Assembly (NCBI RefSeq): GCF_000599865.1
Contig: NZ_JHAC01000093.1
Coordinates: 41,001-105,000 of the forward strand
Direction of reading: 5' to 3'
Length of the DNA: 64,000 bases
Source: Deinococcus phoenicis
GTDB taxonomy: Bacteria > Deinococcota > Deinococci > Deinococcales > Deinococcaceae
A program made the position numbers and the translations under genes. Shown here in pieces: positions 29,568 to 37,954 of the stretch. The notes below the pieces were generated by a model. The model was not told the origin of the DNA. It did not search any database and worked only from the letters and a program-made list of their open reading frames with translations. The first letter of the stretch is position 1. Each line of letters begins with the position of its first letter.

Positions 29568-30728
29568 CAGGCTTTTATCTTGACTGAGGACAAGGAAGAG
29601 GGCTGATAGGGAGTTGTGCGACCACCCATCAGCCCACTGCCCTTTTTAACCCAAATCCCGGACTGGCGTGACCAGAAGCGCATCCACTACCCCTGGGAGA
29701 CGCTCTGGACAGTCATTCTCGTGGGCCTGCTGTCGGGGCCAGAAAACATCTTGGCGCTCTCCCAGTGGCTGCAAGGGCAGCGCGAGGTGCTGTGTCAGCA
29801 CCTCGCGCTGGACCGGATACCGCAACAAGCGATGATCTACCGCTTCTTCTGGGTCTTGGAGCAGCATCTCACCCAGCTCCAGACCGTCCTGCTGGCCTGG
29901 GTGAAAGCCCAGCATCCTACAGCGCACGACAAGCTTGTCCTCCTCGCCGGGGACGGCAAGGTGCTCAAGGGGAGTGGACGAGAGGGCCGCTTGGCCCTCT
30001 CGTTCCTGTCGGTATTTTTCCACGAGCTGGCCTTGACGGTGACGCAGGCGGACCAGGCAGGACGGCACGAGGCCAAAGGCATGGGGGAACTGCTGGAGAC
30101 ACTGACCGCCGTCTTCGGGCCGAACTGGTTGCTGACGTTGGATGCGGCCTATACCGAGTGAGGCTTCACCACACAAGTGACCGGGGCAGGCGGAGCCTAC
30201 CTCGTTCCCCTCAAGAACAACGTCAAAGACTTGAAAGAATGGGCCGTCTTAGCTTTCAGCTACCCTGTGCAGAACGGCGTGGTGGATGTGGAACACCGCA
30301 GTGGGGAGGTCTGGGAGCGGCGCACCGATGTTCTCACTGACATTCCCGAAGCGATTTCCCAGGCGCTCCCCGAAGTGAAGACCCTGATTCACCGGGAACA
30401 CCGAGTAACTCGCTGAAATGGCACTCAGACCCTTGAAGTGCGCTTTGCCGTCAGCAGCAGGCTGCTGACGGCCAGAGAGGCCGAGGACATCTGGCGAGGA
30501 CATTGGGGCATTGAAAATCGGAGCCATCACCGCCGCGATACCGTCCTCCACGAAGATCGCTGCCGTTCAAGAAAGGGCGCTCAGGGAAAAGCCATGCTCA
30601 ATGGCGTGATCCTCACCTTGCTCGCCTCACAGACACGCCACGTCACGGCCCTCGTTCGCCGACTCCGCCTTGACCCTCTCGCCGCCCTCCGCCTCCTCCG
30701 CCCTGAACCCGGTTGAGATAAAAGCCTG
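29568..30728. mobile_element. ISAs1-type insertion sequence, complete ends, decayed transposase
   Basis: 1161 bp. Terminal inverted repeats CAGGCTTTTATCT (left) and AGATAAAAGCCTG (right) match over 12-13 bases. A perfect 9-bp target duplication GTCACCAGG flanks it at 29559-29567 and 30729-30737. The insertion sits inside a small frame beginning at ATG 29545, itself preceded by a CAGGCGTCCCC leader-like hairpin. The intact duplication suggests a fairly recent insertion, while the transposase has two stops. Confidence 0.9.
29616..30716 (+). pseudogene. ISAs1-family DDE transposase with two in-frame stops
   Basis: One frame runs across the element but is broken by TGA at 30159-30161 and again at 30414-30416. 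Pieces read PDWRDQKRIHYPWETLWTVI, LLAGDGKVLKGSGREGRLAL (DDE Asp in AGDGK), LLTLDAAYTE-stop-GFTTQV (second Asp) and GHWGIENRSHHRRDTVLHED (final Glu in W-x-I-E-N). These are the ISAs1/H-repeat landmarks. Both stops are TGA and no insertion or deletion is seen, so simple point mutations (from CGA or TGG) explain them. Confidence 0.85.
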
Positions 30729-30737
30729 GTCACCAGG
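30729..30737. repeat. IS target-site duplication, right
   Basis: GTCACCAGG, copy of 29559-29567. Confidence 0.9.
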
Positions 30738-31088
30738 AAGAAAGTTGTTTTCCCTGAGCGTGAAGGGACCGTGTCCACCCCGCTTCCTCCCTCTGGACCC
30801 TCCTCGACCAGGCGGCCGCCACCACGCGGTCCACCCGCCTGGCACGCTTTGAACCCACCACCCGTGCCCGCGACAAGTGCGGCGGCACCGGCAGTCGCGG
30901 GGATGCCTGGTCCATGATCTGCCGGAGAATCGAAAGACCTTCCGGGTCGTGCCGCTGGAGGAGCCTTGCGCCGCCAGGCAGCAAGCCAGCTTCGGGGGAG
31001 CGGCGCTGCCTGTGGCCGCCTCCCCCACCTTGCCCGCCCCGCCTGGGTTTCAGGGGTCCCCCCGGCGGGGCCGGGGGAACGGTCCAGC

Positions 31089-31529
31089 ATGACCGAAATA
31101 CGAGGGTTCCGTGGTCAGTACGCCTTCCTGAGCAACTTCGAGCCTGCCGTTATCCGGGTGCGTGGGGTGCGGTATCCCACGGTGGAGCACGCCTTCCAGG
31201 CCTGCAAGACCGAGAACCTCGCCGAGCGGGCCGTCATCGCCGGCCTGCCGACCCCGGCAGAGGCGCGGCAGGCCGGGCAACAGGTCACCCTGCGCCCGGG
31301 CTGGGACGACATGAAGGAAGAGGTGATGCTGGCGATGCTGCGCGTGAAGTTTCGCCAGCCCGACCTGCGCGAGCGCCTACTGGCCACTGGAGACGCCGCG
31401 CTGGTGGAAGACAACGCGTGGCGCGACCGTTACTGGGGCGTCTACCGGGGGCAGGGCCTCAATCGGCTGGGGGTGCTGCTGATGCAGGTCCGCGAGGAGA
31501 TCCTCGCCGTGCAGCTTCAGGCGGCGTAG
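31089..31529 (+). CDS. NADAR (YbiA-like) domain protein
   Basis: 146 residues, full domain length. Key marks: FRGQYAFLSNFEPAVIRVRG at the start, YPTVEHAFQACKT in the middle and NAWRDRYWGVYRGQGLNRLG near the end (the conserved D-x-x-WG). NADAR enzymes act on N-glycosidic bonds of riboside metabolites and some remove ADP-ribose from guanine in DNA, serving as antidotes to DarT-type toxins. No DarT was seen here. A GGTCCCC-type leader hairpin lies upstream. Could be anti-phage or DNA-repair related. Confidence 0.9.
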   Translation: MTEIRGFRGQYAFLSNFEPAVIRVRGVRYPTVEHAFQACKTENLAERAVIAGLPTPAEARQAGQQVTLRPGWDDMKEEVMLAMLRVKFRQPDLRERLLATGDAALVEDNAWRDRYWGVYRGQGLNRLGVLLMQVREEILAVQLQAA

Positions 31530-31581
31530 CCCCCCTTGCCCGGCCGGAAGGGACGCAGGTCCCCCTCTGGCCGGGCCGGGC

Positions 31582-31603
31582 GTCGCGGGCGCCCGGCGCC
31601 CGC
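31582..31603 (+). promoter_or_regulatory. GTCGCG hairpin leader before DdrA-like gene
   Basis: GTCGCG box; arms GCGGGCGC (31585-31592) and GCGCCCGC (31596-31603), loop of three, then AAAGG and ATG 31642. Confidence 0.5.
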
Positions 31604-31641
31604 CCGGGAGGGGTGACCCCGCGAGGTCAGAAAGGATGCTC

Positions 31642-32292
31642 ATGCCCGACCAGCCCAGTCACTTACCCCTCTCCCCTGCCCTGCCCACTTCCCACCTCTC
31701 CCAGGTCCAGCGGCGGCTCCAGGCTCCCTTTCCCAGCCACCTGGTGGGCTGGAAACCGCAGGCCCTCACCAAGGACCGCAGCCGCGCCCTGCTGGTGGCC
31801 TACGTGGACGCTCGCGCTGTCCAGGACCGTCTGGATGCCGTGTGCCCGGACGACTGGTCCTTCGAGATCGCGGTCGTGCCCGGCACGCCGACCCCGACCG
31901 TCAAGGGCCGCCTGACGGTCCTCGGCGTGACCCGCGAGGACATCGGCGAGGCGGGCGAGGGGGAGGCGGGCACCCGGGGGGCCGCGTCCTCGGACGCGCT
32001 GAAGCGCTGCGCGGTGCAGTTCGGCATCGGACGCTACCTGTACGACCTGCCCAAAACCTGGGTGGACTGGAATGACGCGCGGCGTGAGCCTGCCGCCACC
32101 CCCGAGTTGCCCGAGTGGGCGCGGCCGGAGTACGAGCGTACCGCCGGTGGGGCCCACCTCGCCCAGGCGATGGAGCAGCTCCGGCATGAGTTGCCCGAGG
32201 ACCTCGATCTCCAGCGCGAGGTGTACAAGCACCTCAAGGCGGCGCTCGGCAGCATTGACGCGTTCAAACGCAGTCAGGACACCCCCGCCTGA
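31642..32292 (+). CDS. ddrA: DdrA-like Rad52-family DNA-end protection protein
   Basis: 216 residues. The Rad52/DdrA core is clear: VQRRLQAPFP, ARAVQDRLDAVCPDDWSFEI, VKGRLTVLGVTREDIGE, SDALKRCAVQFGIGRYLYDL and the C-terminal LPEDLDLQREVYKHLKAALG. These segments are nearly the same as in Deinococcus radiodurans DdrA as I recall it. DdrA binds 3' ends of single-stranded DNA and protects them after irradiation. This plasmid copy may be a second ddrA. Start at 31642 rather than 31636 for RBS spacing. Sits beside SSB and ligase genes in the island. Confidence 0.88.
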   Translation: MPDQPSHLPLSPALPTSHLSQVQRRLQAPFPSHLVGWKPQALTKDRSRALLVAYVDARAVQDRLDAVCPDDWSFEIAVVPGTPTPTVKGRLTVLGVTREDIGEAGEGEAGTRGAASSDALKRCAVQFGIGRYLYDLPKTWVDWNDARREPAATPELPEWARPEYERTAGGAHLAQAMEQLRHELPEDLDLQREVYKHLKAALGSIDAFKRSQDTPA

Positions 32293-32360
32293 GCGGGTGA
32301 CCTCGGAAGCGGTGAGGGAGAGGGCCGCTTCCGGGACCAGAACGTGCCAGGAGGTCAGGC

Positions 32361-32378
32361 GTCGCGCCCGGGGGGCGC
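32361..32378 (+). promoter_or_regulatory. GTCGCG hairpin leader before 32404 gene
   Basis: TCAGGCGTCGCG; arms GCGCCC (32364-32369) and GGGCGC (32373-32378), then AAAGGAG and ATG 32404. Confidence 0.55.
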
Positions 32379-32403
32379 AGCGGCCCGCGTGAAAGGAGCT
32401 TCC

Positions 32404-32793
32404 ATGACCCAGCCCCCGCAAGTTCCCGCCTACGTCCTCTCCACGCCGCACGGCACCCACCTGGCGCACTGCGCCACCCGCACCCTCGCCGAGCAGGCCT
32501 CCCAGGTTCTGGCCACCCACTCCGGTGCCGACTGCTGCTTCGTGCAGCCTGCCACCGGCGAGGAACGCGATGCTCAGGGCTGCATCCTCGAACTGCTGAC
32601 CCAGGACGAGGACACCGAGCTGGTGCTGGCGGTGCAGGCCACCCTCGATCCATTCGGCGGCGTGATCACCCGGCAGGTGATGACCCTCCGGGGCCTGGTG
32701 TGGCAGGGGGCGCGTCAGGTGCACGGCCAGCCCGTGGCCTGCACTCTTACCTTCGCTGAGGCGCTGGCTCTGCTGGCTCCCCACCTCCTCTGA
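32404..32793 (+). CDS. Protein of unknown function
   Basis: 129 residues. RBS AAAGGAGCTTCC. The N-terminal half (AYVLSTPHGTHLAHCATRTL) looks like a small alpha/beta unit. The segment QVMTLRGLVWQGARQVHGQP recurs in the 48-codon frame at 50580 (VMTLRGLVWDEARLVQGQW), so a fragment of this family has been copied. Function unknown. Confidence 0.65.
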   Translation: MTQPPQVPAYVLSTPHGTHLAHCATRTLAEQASQVLATHSGADCCFVQPATGEERDAQGCILELLTQDEDTELVLAVQATLDPFGGVITRQVMTLRGLVWQGARQVHGQPVACTLTFAEALALLAPHLL

Positions 32794-32956
32794 TGGGGCG
32801 GCGAGACTGAGCGGGGATGCTCCGTCCCCTTGAGTCTCTGATATACGTCGTCTCCAGCGGCCGCAATCACCCCTCCCTCTGTCCTGCCAGGCGATCCTGT
32901 CCTGCGGCACGCCTGTGACGGTTTCCCAGCCCTACACTTCGTTCAGGAGGCCTCAC

Positions 32957-33187
32957 ATGACCACCATCAAAGGCGTCGTCAAAGGCGGCCAGCTCGTGTT
33001 CCCCGAGGAAGTCACCGCGCAACTCGGTCTCAAGGAGGGCGATACGGTCGAGGTCCAGGGCGAACTGCTCCGTCCGGCTGCGCCCGTCAGTCCGTTCCTG
33101 GCCTGGGTCGGGCGATCCCCGCCCTTCGAGGCCGGGCAGGACAGCGTGACGTTTTATCGCCAGCAGCGCGACGGTGCGGAGGAGTGA
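32957..33187 (+). CDS. AbrB/MazE-type antitoxin of VapBC module 2
   Basis: 76 residues. AbrB-type N-terminus (GVVKGGQLVFPEEVTAQLGL, K-E-G-D-T-V-E-V) and an acidic tail. RBS AGGAGG. Overlaps the toxin GTG by four bases. Paralogue of the antitoxin at 23225. Expected to neutralise the toxin and repress the promoter in 32794-32956. Confidence 0.87.
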   Translation: MTTIKGVVKGGQLVFPEEVTAQLGLKEGDTVEVQGELLRPAAPVSPFLAWVGRSPPFEAGQDSVTFYRQQRDGAEE

Positions 33188-33606
33188 CCCGCACGGCCAT
33201 CGACACGAACGTCCTGAGTGCCATCCTGAAAGCCGAACCGAATTCCCTGCCATTGATCGACCTGCTGGAGCGGGCACGCGGAAGCGGTCCGCTCCTGATC
33301 AGTCCGGTGGTGTACAGCGAGCTACTCGGCACGCCCCCCCCCACCCCAGAGTTCGTCGGGGAGTTCCTGCACGACACGGGGATCACGCTGGAGGAGGCGT
33401 TCCCGCTGGCGGTGTGGGAGGCGGCAGGCGTGGCCTTCCAGGCGTATGCAGTACGGAGGAAGGCGAGTGGCGGAGGTGCCCCACTGCGCATCCTGGCAGA
33501 CTTTCTGATTGGCGCGCATGCTCAGGTGAAAGCGGACCGGCTGGCCACGCTGGACCCGCAGCATTACGGCCTGGCGTTTCCGGCGTTGACCCTCCTCACG
33601 CTGTGA
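33184..33606 (+). CDS. PIN-domain VapC toxin, intact copy
   Basis: 140 residues from a GTG overlapping the antitoxin. PIN acidic residues are visible in TAIDTNVLSA (first Asp), VVYSELLG (Glu), ILADFLIGAHA (Asp) and LATLDPQHYGL (last Asp). VapC toxins are Mg-dependent endoribonucleases that cut tRNA or rRNA. This copy is whole, unlike the frameshifted relative at 23434, so it may be the working plasmid-addiction module. Confidence 0.9.
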   Translation: MTRTAIDTNVLSAILKAEPNSLPLIDLLERARGSGPLLISPVVYSELLGTPPPTPEFVGEFLHDTGITLEEAFPLAVWEAAGVAFQAYAVRRKASGGGAPLRILADFLIGAHAQVKADRLATLDPQHYGLAFPALTLLTL

Positions 33607-33763
33607 GGGTCGGCCTGGCACCGATCTGAGTTCCACCGCTGACGAGCAAGGCCCGCACCGGGAATCAGCAGGGTGGGCTGCGCGACGTGCGACCTGCGGG
33701 CCGTGCCTTGGAGGCACCCGCACCACCTTCGTGAGCTGACCAGAACCGACGTGCCGGGCAGAA

Positions 33764-33782
33764 GTCGCCCCCTCGCGGGGGC
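33764..33782 (+). promoter_or_regulatory. GTCGCC hairpin leader variant before MoxR gene
   Basis: GTCGCC box; arms GCCCCC (33767-33772) and GGGGGC (33777-33782), loop TCGC, then GGCGGAGG and GTG 33805. Confidence 0.45.
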
Positions 33783-33804
33783 AGCGGGGAGGCGGAGGTG
33801 CCCC

Positions 33805-35379
33805 GTGTCCCAGAACTTCTGGTCGGCCGTCAGCGCTATCGCGTTCACCCACACCAAGAGCCAGTTGGTGTGGCCCAGCCTGGCCTATAACCAGGCCATC
33901 CCGCCCAGCGCGCACTCACAGCATAAGGACACCACGGCGCAGAGCGTCGTCGGCTTCGGTGTGCTCACCGCCATCTGCGGGGTCCTGACCGGCGACGTCC
34001 AGGCCACGCCGGGCCATGGGCAGGACGTGCTGATCTGCTACCCCACCACCGCAGGCGGCCAGAGTGGGAACCGCTGGCTGGGCGCCACGGTGCATGGCAC
34101 CCACATCACCTTCGAGGGGGGCATCGGCCGCACCGGCCCGTTCGCCCTGACGGTCGTGCTGGCGGTCCTGAAATGCCACCCCGCCCTGGTGGAAGTCGAG
34201 GCGCGCTGGTGGCTCCTGGTGGGCGAACTCTCCCGCCTACGCGGCCCGCGTACGTCCGCTCAAGCGGTCTTCACCAAGGCCGACCTGCGCCAGGCGAGCA
34301 ACGACCCTGACGCCACGCTCGCCATGATGGCCCTGATCGACAGCCTCTACTACAGCATGAAGGCCCTGTTCCTGGCAGGCGAGATGGACCACCTGGACGC
34401 CGAGCCCACCCAGGCCACCCTGTTCCTGCCCCCCGAGGAGTTCACCATCCTCAAGGGCAGCCTGCCCACCACCGCGCCGCAGCCGAGTGCCGGGAACACG
34501 CCGCTGGACGAACTGCTGCGGGTCTCGCGCCGAGGCGGGCGGGTGCTGATCACCGGCCCCACCGGGGTGATGAAGACCGAGACGGCCAAGGCCGCCGCCG
34601 TGCGGCTGGGACGCCCGCTGTTCGTGGTCAAGGGTAGCCCGAACATGGACGACCAGGACTTCCTCGGCGGCTACCAGATGGTGGGGGGCAAGCCCGAGTG
34701 GGTGGACGGCCCCTTCACCCAGGCCTTCCTGCGCGCCCAGGAAGGGCCGGTGGTGTTGCTGTTCGACGAACTGCTGCGCTCGGACCCGATCAACCTCTCC
34801 AGCGCCGTGGGCCTCCTCGACCATGTCAGCGCCGAGGAGGCGGGACTGATGGGCGTGCCGCACCTGCAAGGGGGGCGCTACTACCTGTTGCGCCTGAAAA
34901 ACGGCGAGCTGGTCTGGGCGCCGGTGAAGAACGTCCTCCTCATCGCCACGACCAACCTCGGCGACGGGTACATCCAGGCCGGGCAGAGCATCGATACCGC
35001 GCTGCTGGGGCGCTTCAACCTCCACCTCGACATGGAGTACGGTGACCCGGCCGTCACCGTGGCGCTGTACGAGCGGCTCTCCGGCGATCCCCAGCTCGCG
35101 GCCCACCTGTACAGCATCGAGGTGGACACCCGCGCCAACCACGTCAGCCGCTCGGGGCTGCTGGAGCGCGAGGCCAATCCCCGGGTCGTGATCAGTTGGC
35201 TGGAGGCGATCCTGGCCCTGGTGGAGGACGGGTGGGAGCGGCACGAGGCGTTCCGGCGGGCGGCCGAGACGACCCTGATCCCCTTCTGCGTGCCCCGGAA
35301 TGACTTCGGGCGGCTGGAGCCCGCCGCGCTGGAGGACCTGCGGCGCGTGCTGAACGAGCAGGCGCTGAAGCTGGTGTAG
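33805..35379 (+). CDS. MoxR/CbbQ-type AAA+ ATPase
   Basis: 524 residues. The N-terminal 230 residues are a unique domain. The AAA+ core has Walker A GPTGVMKTET (251-260), Walker B VVLLFDELLRSD, sensor 1 LLIATTN and an arginine-finger-like LLGRFN. Start is GTG 33805, supported by GGCGGAGG. MoxR ATPases act as chaperones with a VWA partner to load metals or remodel complexes; the VWA gene lies at 35938, after a small gene on the other strand. Role in a PRTRC island is unknown. Confidence 0.87.
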   Translation: MSQNFWSAVSAIAFTHTKSQLVWPSLAYNQAIPPSAHSQHKDTTAQSVVGFGVLTAICGVLTGDVQATPGHGQDVLICYPTTAGGQSGNRWLGATVHGTHITFEGGIGRTGPFALTVVLAVLKCHPALVEVEARWWLLVGELSRLRGPRTSAQAVFTKADLRQASNDPDATLAMMALIDSLYYSMKALFLAGEMDHLDAEPTQATLFLPPEEFTILKGSLPTTAPQPSAGNTPLDELLRVSRRGGRVLITGPTGVMKTETAKAAAVRLGRPLFVVKGSPNMDDQDFLGGYQMVGGKPEWVDGPFTQAFLRAQEGPVVLLFDELLRSDPINLSSAVGLLDHVSAEEAGLMGVPHLQGGRYYLLRLKNGELVWAPVKNVLLIATTNLGDGYIQAGQSIDTALLGRFNLHLDMEYGDPAVTVALYERLSGDPQLAAHLYSIEVDTRANHVSRSGLLEREANPRVVISWLEAILALVEDGWERHEAFRRAAETTLIPFCVPRNDFGRLEPAALEDLRRVLNEQALKLV

Positions 35380-35385
35380 CAGAAG

Positions 35386-35423
35386 CTGGCCGCCGGAGTA
35401 CTGAAGGGTGCTCCGGCGGCCAG
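35386..35423. terminator. Bidirectional hairpin between convergent genes
   Basis: Arms CTGGCCGCCGGAG (35386-35398) and CTCCGGCGGCCAG (35411-35423) pair perfectly over 13 bp with a 12-base loop, 7 bp after the MoxR stop and 11 bp from the stop of the opposing membrane gene. No clear T-run, so a structural terminator for both strands is likely. Confidence 0.65.
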
Positions 35424-35433
35424 CGGTTCCTCT

Positions 35434-35853
35434 TCAGGTGCTTTCCAGCTCCGGCGCCTCCCAGATCGCCCTGGGTTCCAGCAGCGCGAGCAGCGTCAGC
35501 AGACCGACCAGCCCCACCAGGCGCGCGGCCATCGCCATGAACAGCGGGACGCCGAAGCCCAGCACGTCCAGCGCCACCGCCCCGCCCCCCGCCAGGGCGG
35601 CCAGCATCGCCGGTGACCCGTGGGGCGAGGGGCGCAGATCGCGCCCGCCGCTGCGCCACACGAAGACCAGCGCCAGCACCTCCAGCAGCAGGGTGACGAC
35701 TGCCATGAACAGCGGCACGCCGGTCGCGGCCCGGAAGTTGGAGAGCAGGGCCACCAGGTCGCCTCCCGAAAGAGCGACCAACCCCGCCATTCCCAGGATG
35801 CCCAGCGCACGGTAGCCCACATCGCCCCACGTCTCGCCTGCGAACTTCTGCAT
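35434..35853 (-). CDS. Small membrane protein of unknown function
   Basis: 139 residues, about four transmembrane helices (for example ALGILGMAGLVALSGG and LFMAVVTLLLEVLALVFVW), N-terminus MQKFAGETWGDVGYR. It lies on the minus strand between the plus-strand MoxR and VWA genes, the only such gene in the island, and is closed by the bidirectional hairpin. RBS is weak (GGGAT). Family not recognised. Confidence 0.65.
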   Translation of the reverse strand: MQKFAGETWGDVGYRALGILGMAGLVALSGGDLVALLSNFRAATGVPLFMAVVTLLLEVLALVFVWRSGGRDLRPSPHGSPAMLAALAGGGAVALDVLGFGVPLFMAMAARLVGLVGLLTLLALLEPRAIWEAPELEST

Positions 35854-35892
35854 ATCCCAACGGTAGGAGGCCGCTGGTTCTGCCCGCCAGGG

Positions 35893-35912
35893 GTCGCGCC
35901 CCGGGGCGGCGC
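35893..35912 (+). promoter_or_regulatory. GTCGCG hairpin leader before VWA gene
   Basis: CCAGGGGTCGCG; arms GCGCC (35896-35900) and GGCGC (35908-35912), loop of seven, then AAAGGAG and ATG 35938. Confidence 0.5.
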
Positions 35913-35937
35913 CGGGGAGGGGCAGAAAGGAGCTTTG

Positions 35938-37443
35938 ATGATCGTACCGAGCGGACCCTCCACCCTCCCCTGGCCGCAACAACCGTCCTGGCGAACGTTC
36001 GCGGGGCAACTGTTCCGCTTCTACAGCCGCAAGAGCAACTTCACGGTGCTGCTCACGCGGCGCGGCGGCACGGCGGCCGTCGACCCGGAGTCGAAGGTGG
36101 TGTACCTCGACCCGGACCTGCTGCCCGTCACCGATCCCGACGTGCTCCGGCACGCACCGGGGGACGAGCACGGCAGGCGGGCGCTGCTGCTCCGGGCCAT
36201 CCTGGCCCACGAGGCCGGGCACGTCCAGTTCAGCGGCGACAAGCCGCCCGCGCTGCTTGGACAGCTCTGGAACGCGCTGGAGGACGAGCGCATGGAGCAC
36301 CTGATGGCCGCCCGCTACCCGGAGCTGGCGCCCGCCTTCGACTTCCTGGGCGACACCCTCGCCGAGAAGGTCAGCCCGAAGTGGCGGTTCGACTCGCTGG
36401 AGGGCTGCCTGGCGATGCGCTTCGAGCACGACCGCGCCGCCCCCAAGTGGGCCCCCGCCCGTCCAGACGAGTGGGCCGACGTCTGGCCGCTCGTGCAGGC
36501 CGCCTGGACCGCGCCGGACAGCGACCGGGTGACCTGGATCGCGAGCTGCATCCTGGGCCTCCTGGGGCTGGATCAGGAAGACGAGCGCGACCCGTTCGAC
36601 GGCCTGGTCGGCGCGGGCGACCCGGACAGGCAGCAGCCGGGCGACGATGGGGACGGCGGCCCGGAGGGCGGCCGGTCTCCGGGAGGCCAGGGCAGCGGAG
36701 ACCCCGGGGACCGGCCACCCCCCGATCCGGCCCCCGACCCGACCGACATCCTCACCGTGGGCGACGTGGAGGGTCCCGCGCGGCTGGTGGCGTCGGTGCT
36801 GCGCGAGCGAGCCCGGCCGGGACGGACCCGCCCGCACGAGACCCGCGGGAACCTGGACCTCACGCGCTACATCGAGGGCCGCTCCAGGCTGTTCCGGCAA
36901 CGCCAGGAGCCCACGCGGCCCAGCGAACTGCACGTCACCTGGATCGTCGACCGCAGCGGCAGCATGAACGAGGAGGGCCGCATGGGCTGCGCGGTCCGGG
37001 CGCTGCACATGGGCATCCGCGCCGCGCAGATCGCGGACGTGCCGGTGCGGGTGATCGCCTTCGACGACGTGGTGGAGGAGCCCGTGCCGTTCGGGCTGTC
37101 CCCCGCGGCCGCGACCTCGGCCCTGCGCACGATCTTCCCGCGCGGGTACACCGAACTCGCGCCCGCGATGCGCCGGGCGCTGGAGAGTCCACGCCGGGCG
37201 GGCGAGCAGCACCTGCACATCGTGATCTGCGACGGCGGTCTGGACGCCGAGGACATGGCGGCCTGCGGACGGCTGATCGGTGACCACCGCGACGTGCGGG
37301 TCCTGCCCGTGCTGATCGGCGAGGCCGCGAACGGCAGCGTCGCGCAGGCCTGGCAGGTGAGCTTCGGCACACTCCTGCTGGCCCACGACCACACCCAGCT
37401 CGCGGGCGTCATCCGCGCGCGGCTGCGCGCCTTTCGTCACTAA
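35938..37443 (+). CDS. VWA-domain protein with HEAGH zinc-peptidase-like N-terminus
   Basis: 501 residues. N-terminal part holds a zinc motif H91-E-A-G-H95 (RAILAHEAGHVQFSG) and a following ALEDERMEH that could give the third ligand. A low-complexity acidic Pro/Gly/Asp linker (about 215-280) follows, then a VWA domain with MIDAS D338-R-S-G-S and a later FPRGYTEL (Thr) and ICDGGLD. CobT-like and MoxR-partner proteins have this plan. It should work with the ATPase at 33805; whether the HEAGH site is catalytic is open. Confidence 0.85.
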   Translation: MIVPSGPSTLPWPQQPSWRTFAGQLFRFYSRKSNFTVLLTRRGGTAAVDPESKVVYLDPDLLPVTDPDVLRHAPGDEHGRRALLLRAILAHEAGHVQFSGDKPPALLGQLWNALEDERMEHLMAARYPELAPAFDFLGDTLAEKVSPKWRFDSLEGCLAMRFEHDRAAPKWAPARPDEWADVWPLVQAAWTAPDSDRVTWIASCILGLLGLDQEDERDPFDGLVGAGDPDRQQPGDDGDGGPEGGRSPGGQGSGDPGDRPPPDPAPDPTDILTVGDVEGPARLVASVLRERARPGRTRPHETRGNLDLTRYIEGRSRLFRQRQEPTRPSELHVTWIVDRSGSMNEEGRMGCAVRALHMGIRAAQIADVPVRVIAFDDVVEEPVPFGLSPAAATSALRTIFPRGYTELAPAMRRALESPRRAGEQHLHIVICDGGLDAEDMAACGRLIGDHRDVRVLPVLIGEAANGSVAQAWQVSFGTLLLAHDHTQLAGVIRARLRAFRH

Positions 37444-37501
37444 GCGGGGCCCTGCCCACCTCCATGCCGGGGTGGGCGCCCACTCTCCCTGGAGGTTCGC
37501 C

Positions 37502-37954
37502 ATGTTCCCTTCGGTGCTCGCCCAACCCTCCCTCGACGAAGACGTGCTGTGCCGTCTGGCCCACGTCAACCACCGCCTCGAGCAGTATTACGGCCTGCGG
37601 CTGCGCGGCGGGGAATACCTCCGCCTGTGCCGCCTGATCGAAACCCGCCGTATCCCCTTCCGGGTGCTGCGGAAGGACGGACAGAACCGCCAGGTGGTGC
37701 AGGTGGTCTGGAAGGGCCAGGCGCTGCTGCTGGTCTACTCGCCGGTCCGGCAGCTCCTGCACACCGCCCTGCATCCCGAGCGCGGCCTGGCTCCCCGGGG
37801 AGGGCAGCGTGTTCCCCGGCCCCGGCGGGTCACCCGGCGTCACGCCTACGCGCAACGGGGGCGGGGCGGTCTCCTCAAGCACCCGGAGTGCGAGGACGCC
37901 TCCTTGCAGGTGTCGCGCCTGGGGGGCGCTCGGGGCAGGTGGAGGTCGAAATGA
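37502..37954 (+). CDS. Protein of unknown function
   Basis: 150 residues. RBS GGAGG seven bases before the ATG. N-terminal 100 residues look like a real domain (LRLRGGEYLRLCRLIETRRI, VVQVVWKGQALLLVYSPVRQ); the basic tail after residue 100 has poor protein character and overlaps the next leader hairpin. A G-G-E-Y-L-R motif is shared with the 27445 protein. Stop overlaps the PRTRC E start by four bases. Confidence 0.6.
   Translation: MFPSVLAQPSLDEDVLCRLAHVNHRLEQYYGLRLRGGEYLRLCRLIETRRIPFRVLRKDGQNRQVVQVVWKGQALLLVYSPVRQLLHTALHPERGLAPRGGQRVPRPRRVTRRHAYAQRGRGGLLKHPECEDASLQVSRLGGARGRWRSK
37912..37929 (+). promoter_or_regulatory. GTCGCG hairpin leader before PRTRC E gene
   Basis: GCAGGTGTCGCG; arms GCGCC (37915-37919) and GGCGC (37925-37929), then GGAGG and ATG 37951. 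It lies inside the end of the preceding reading frame. Confidence 0.5.

Noticed and set aside
29448..29606. Reading frame of 52 codons overlapping the end of the 28840 gene by one base
   Set aside because: It runs through a hairpin, across the IS target site and into the IS end, so its C-terminus is a product of the insertion; composition is not protein-like.
29616..30716. Selenocysteine or stop read-through in the transposase
   Set aside because: No SECIS-like hairpin was noted after either TGA and the positions are not catalytic; point mutations are simpler.
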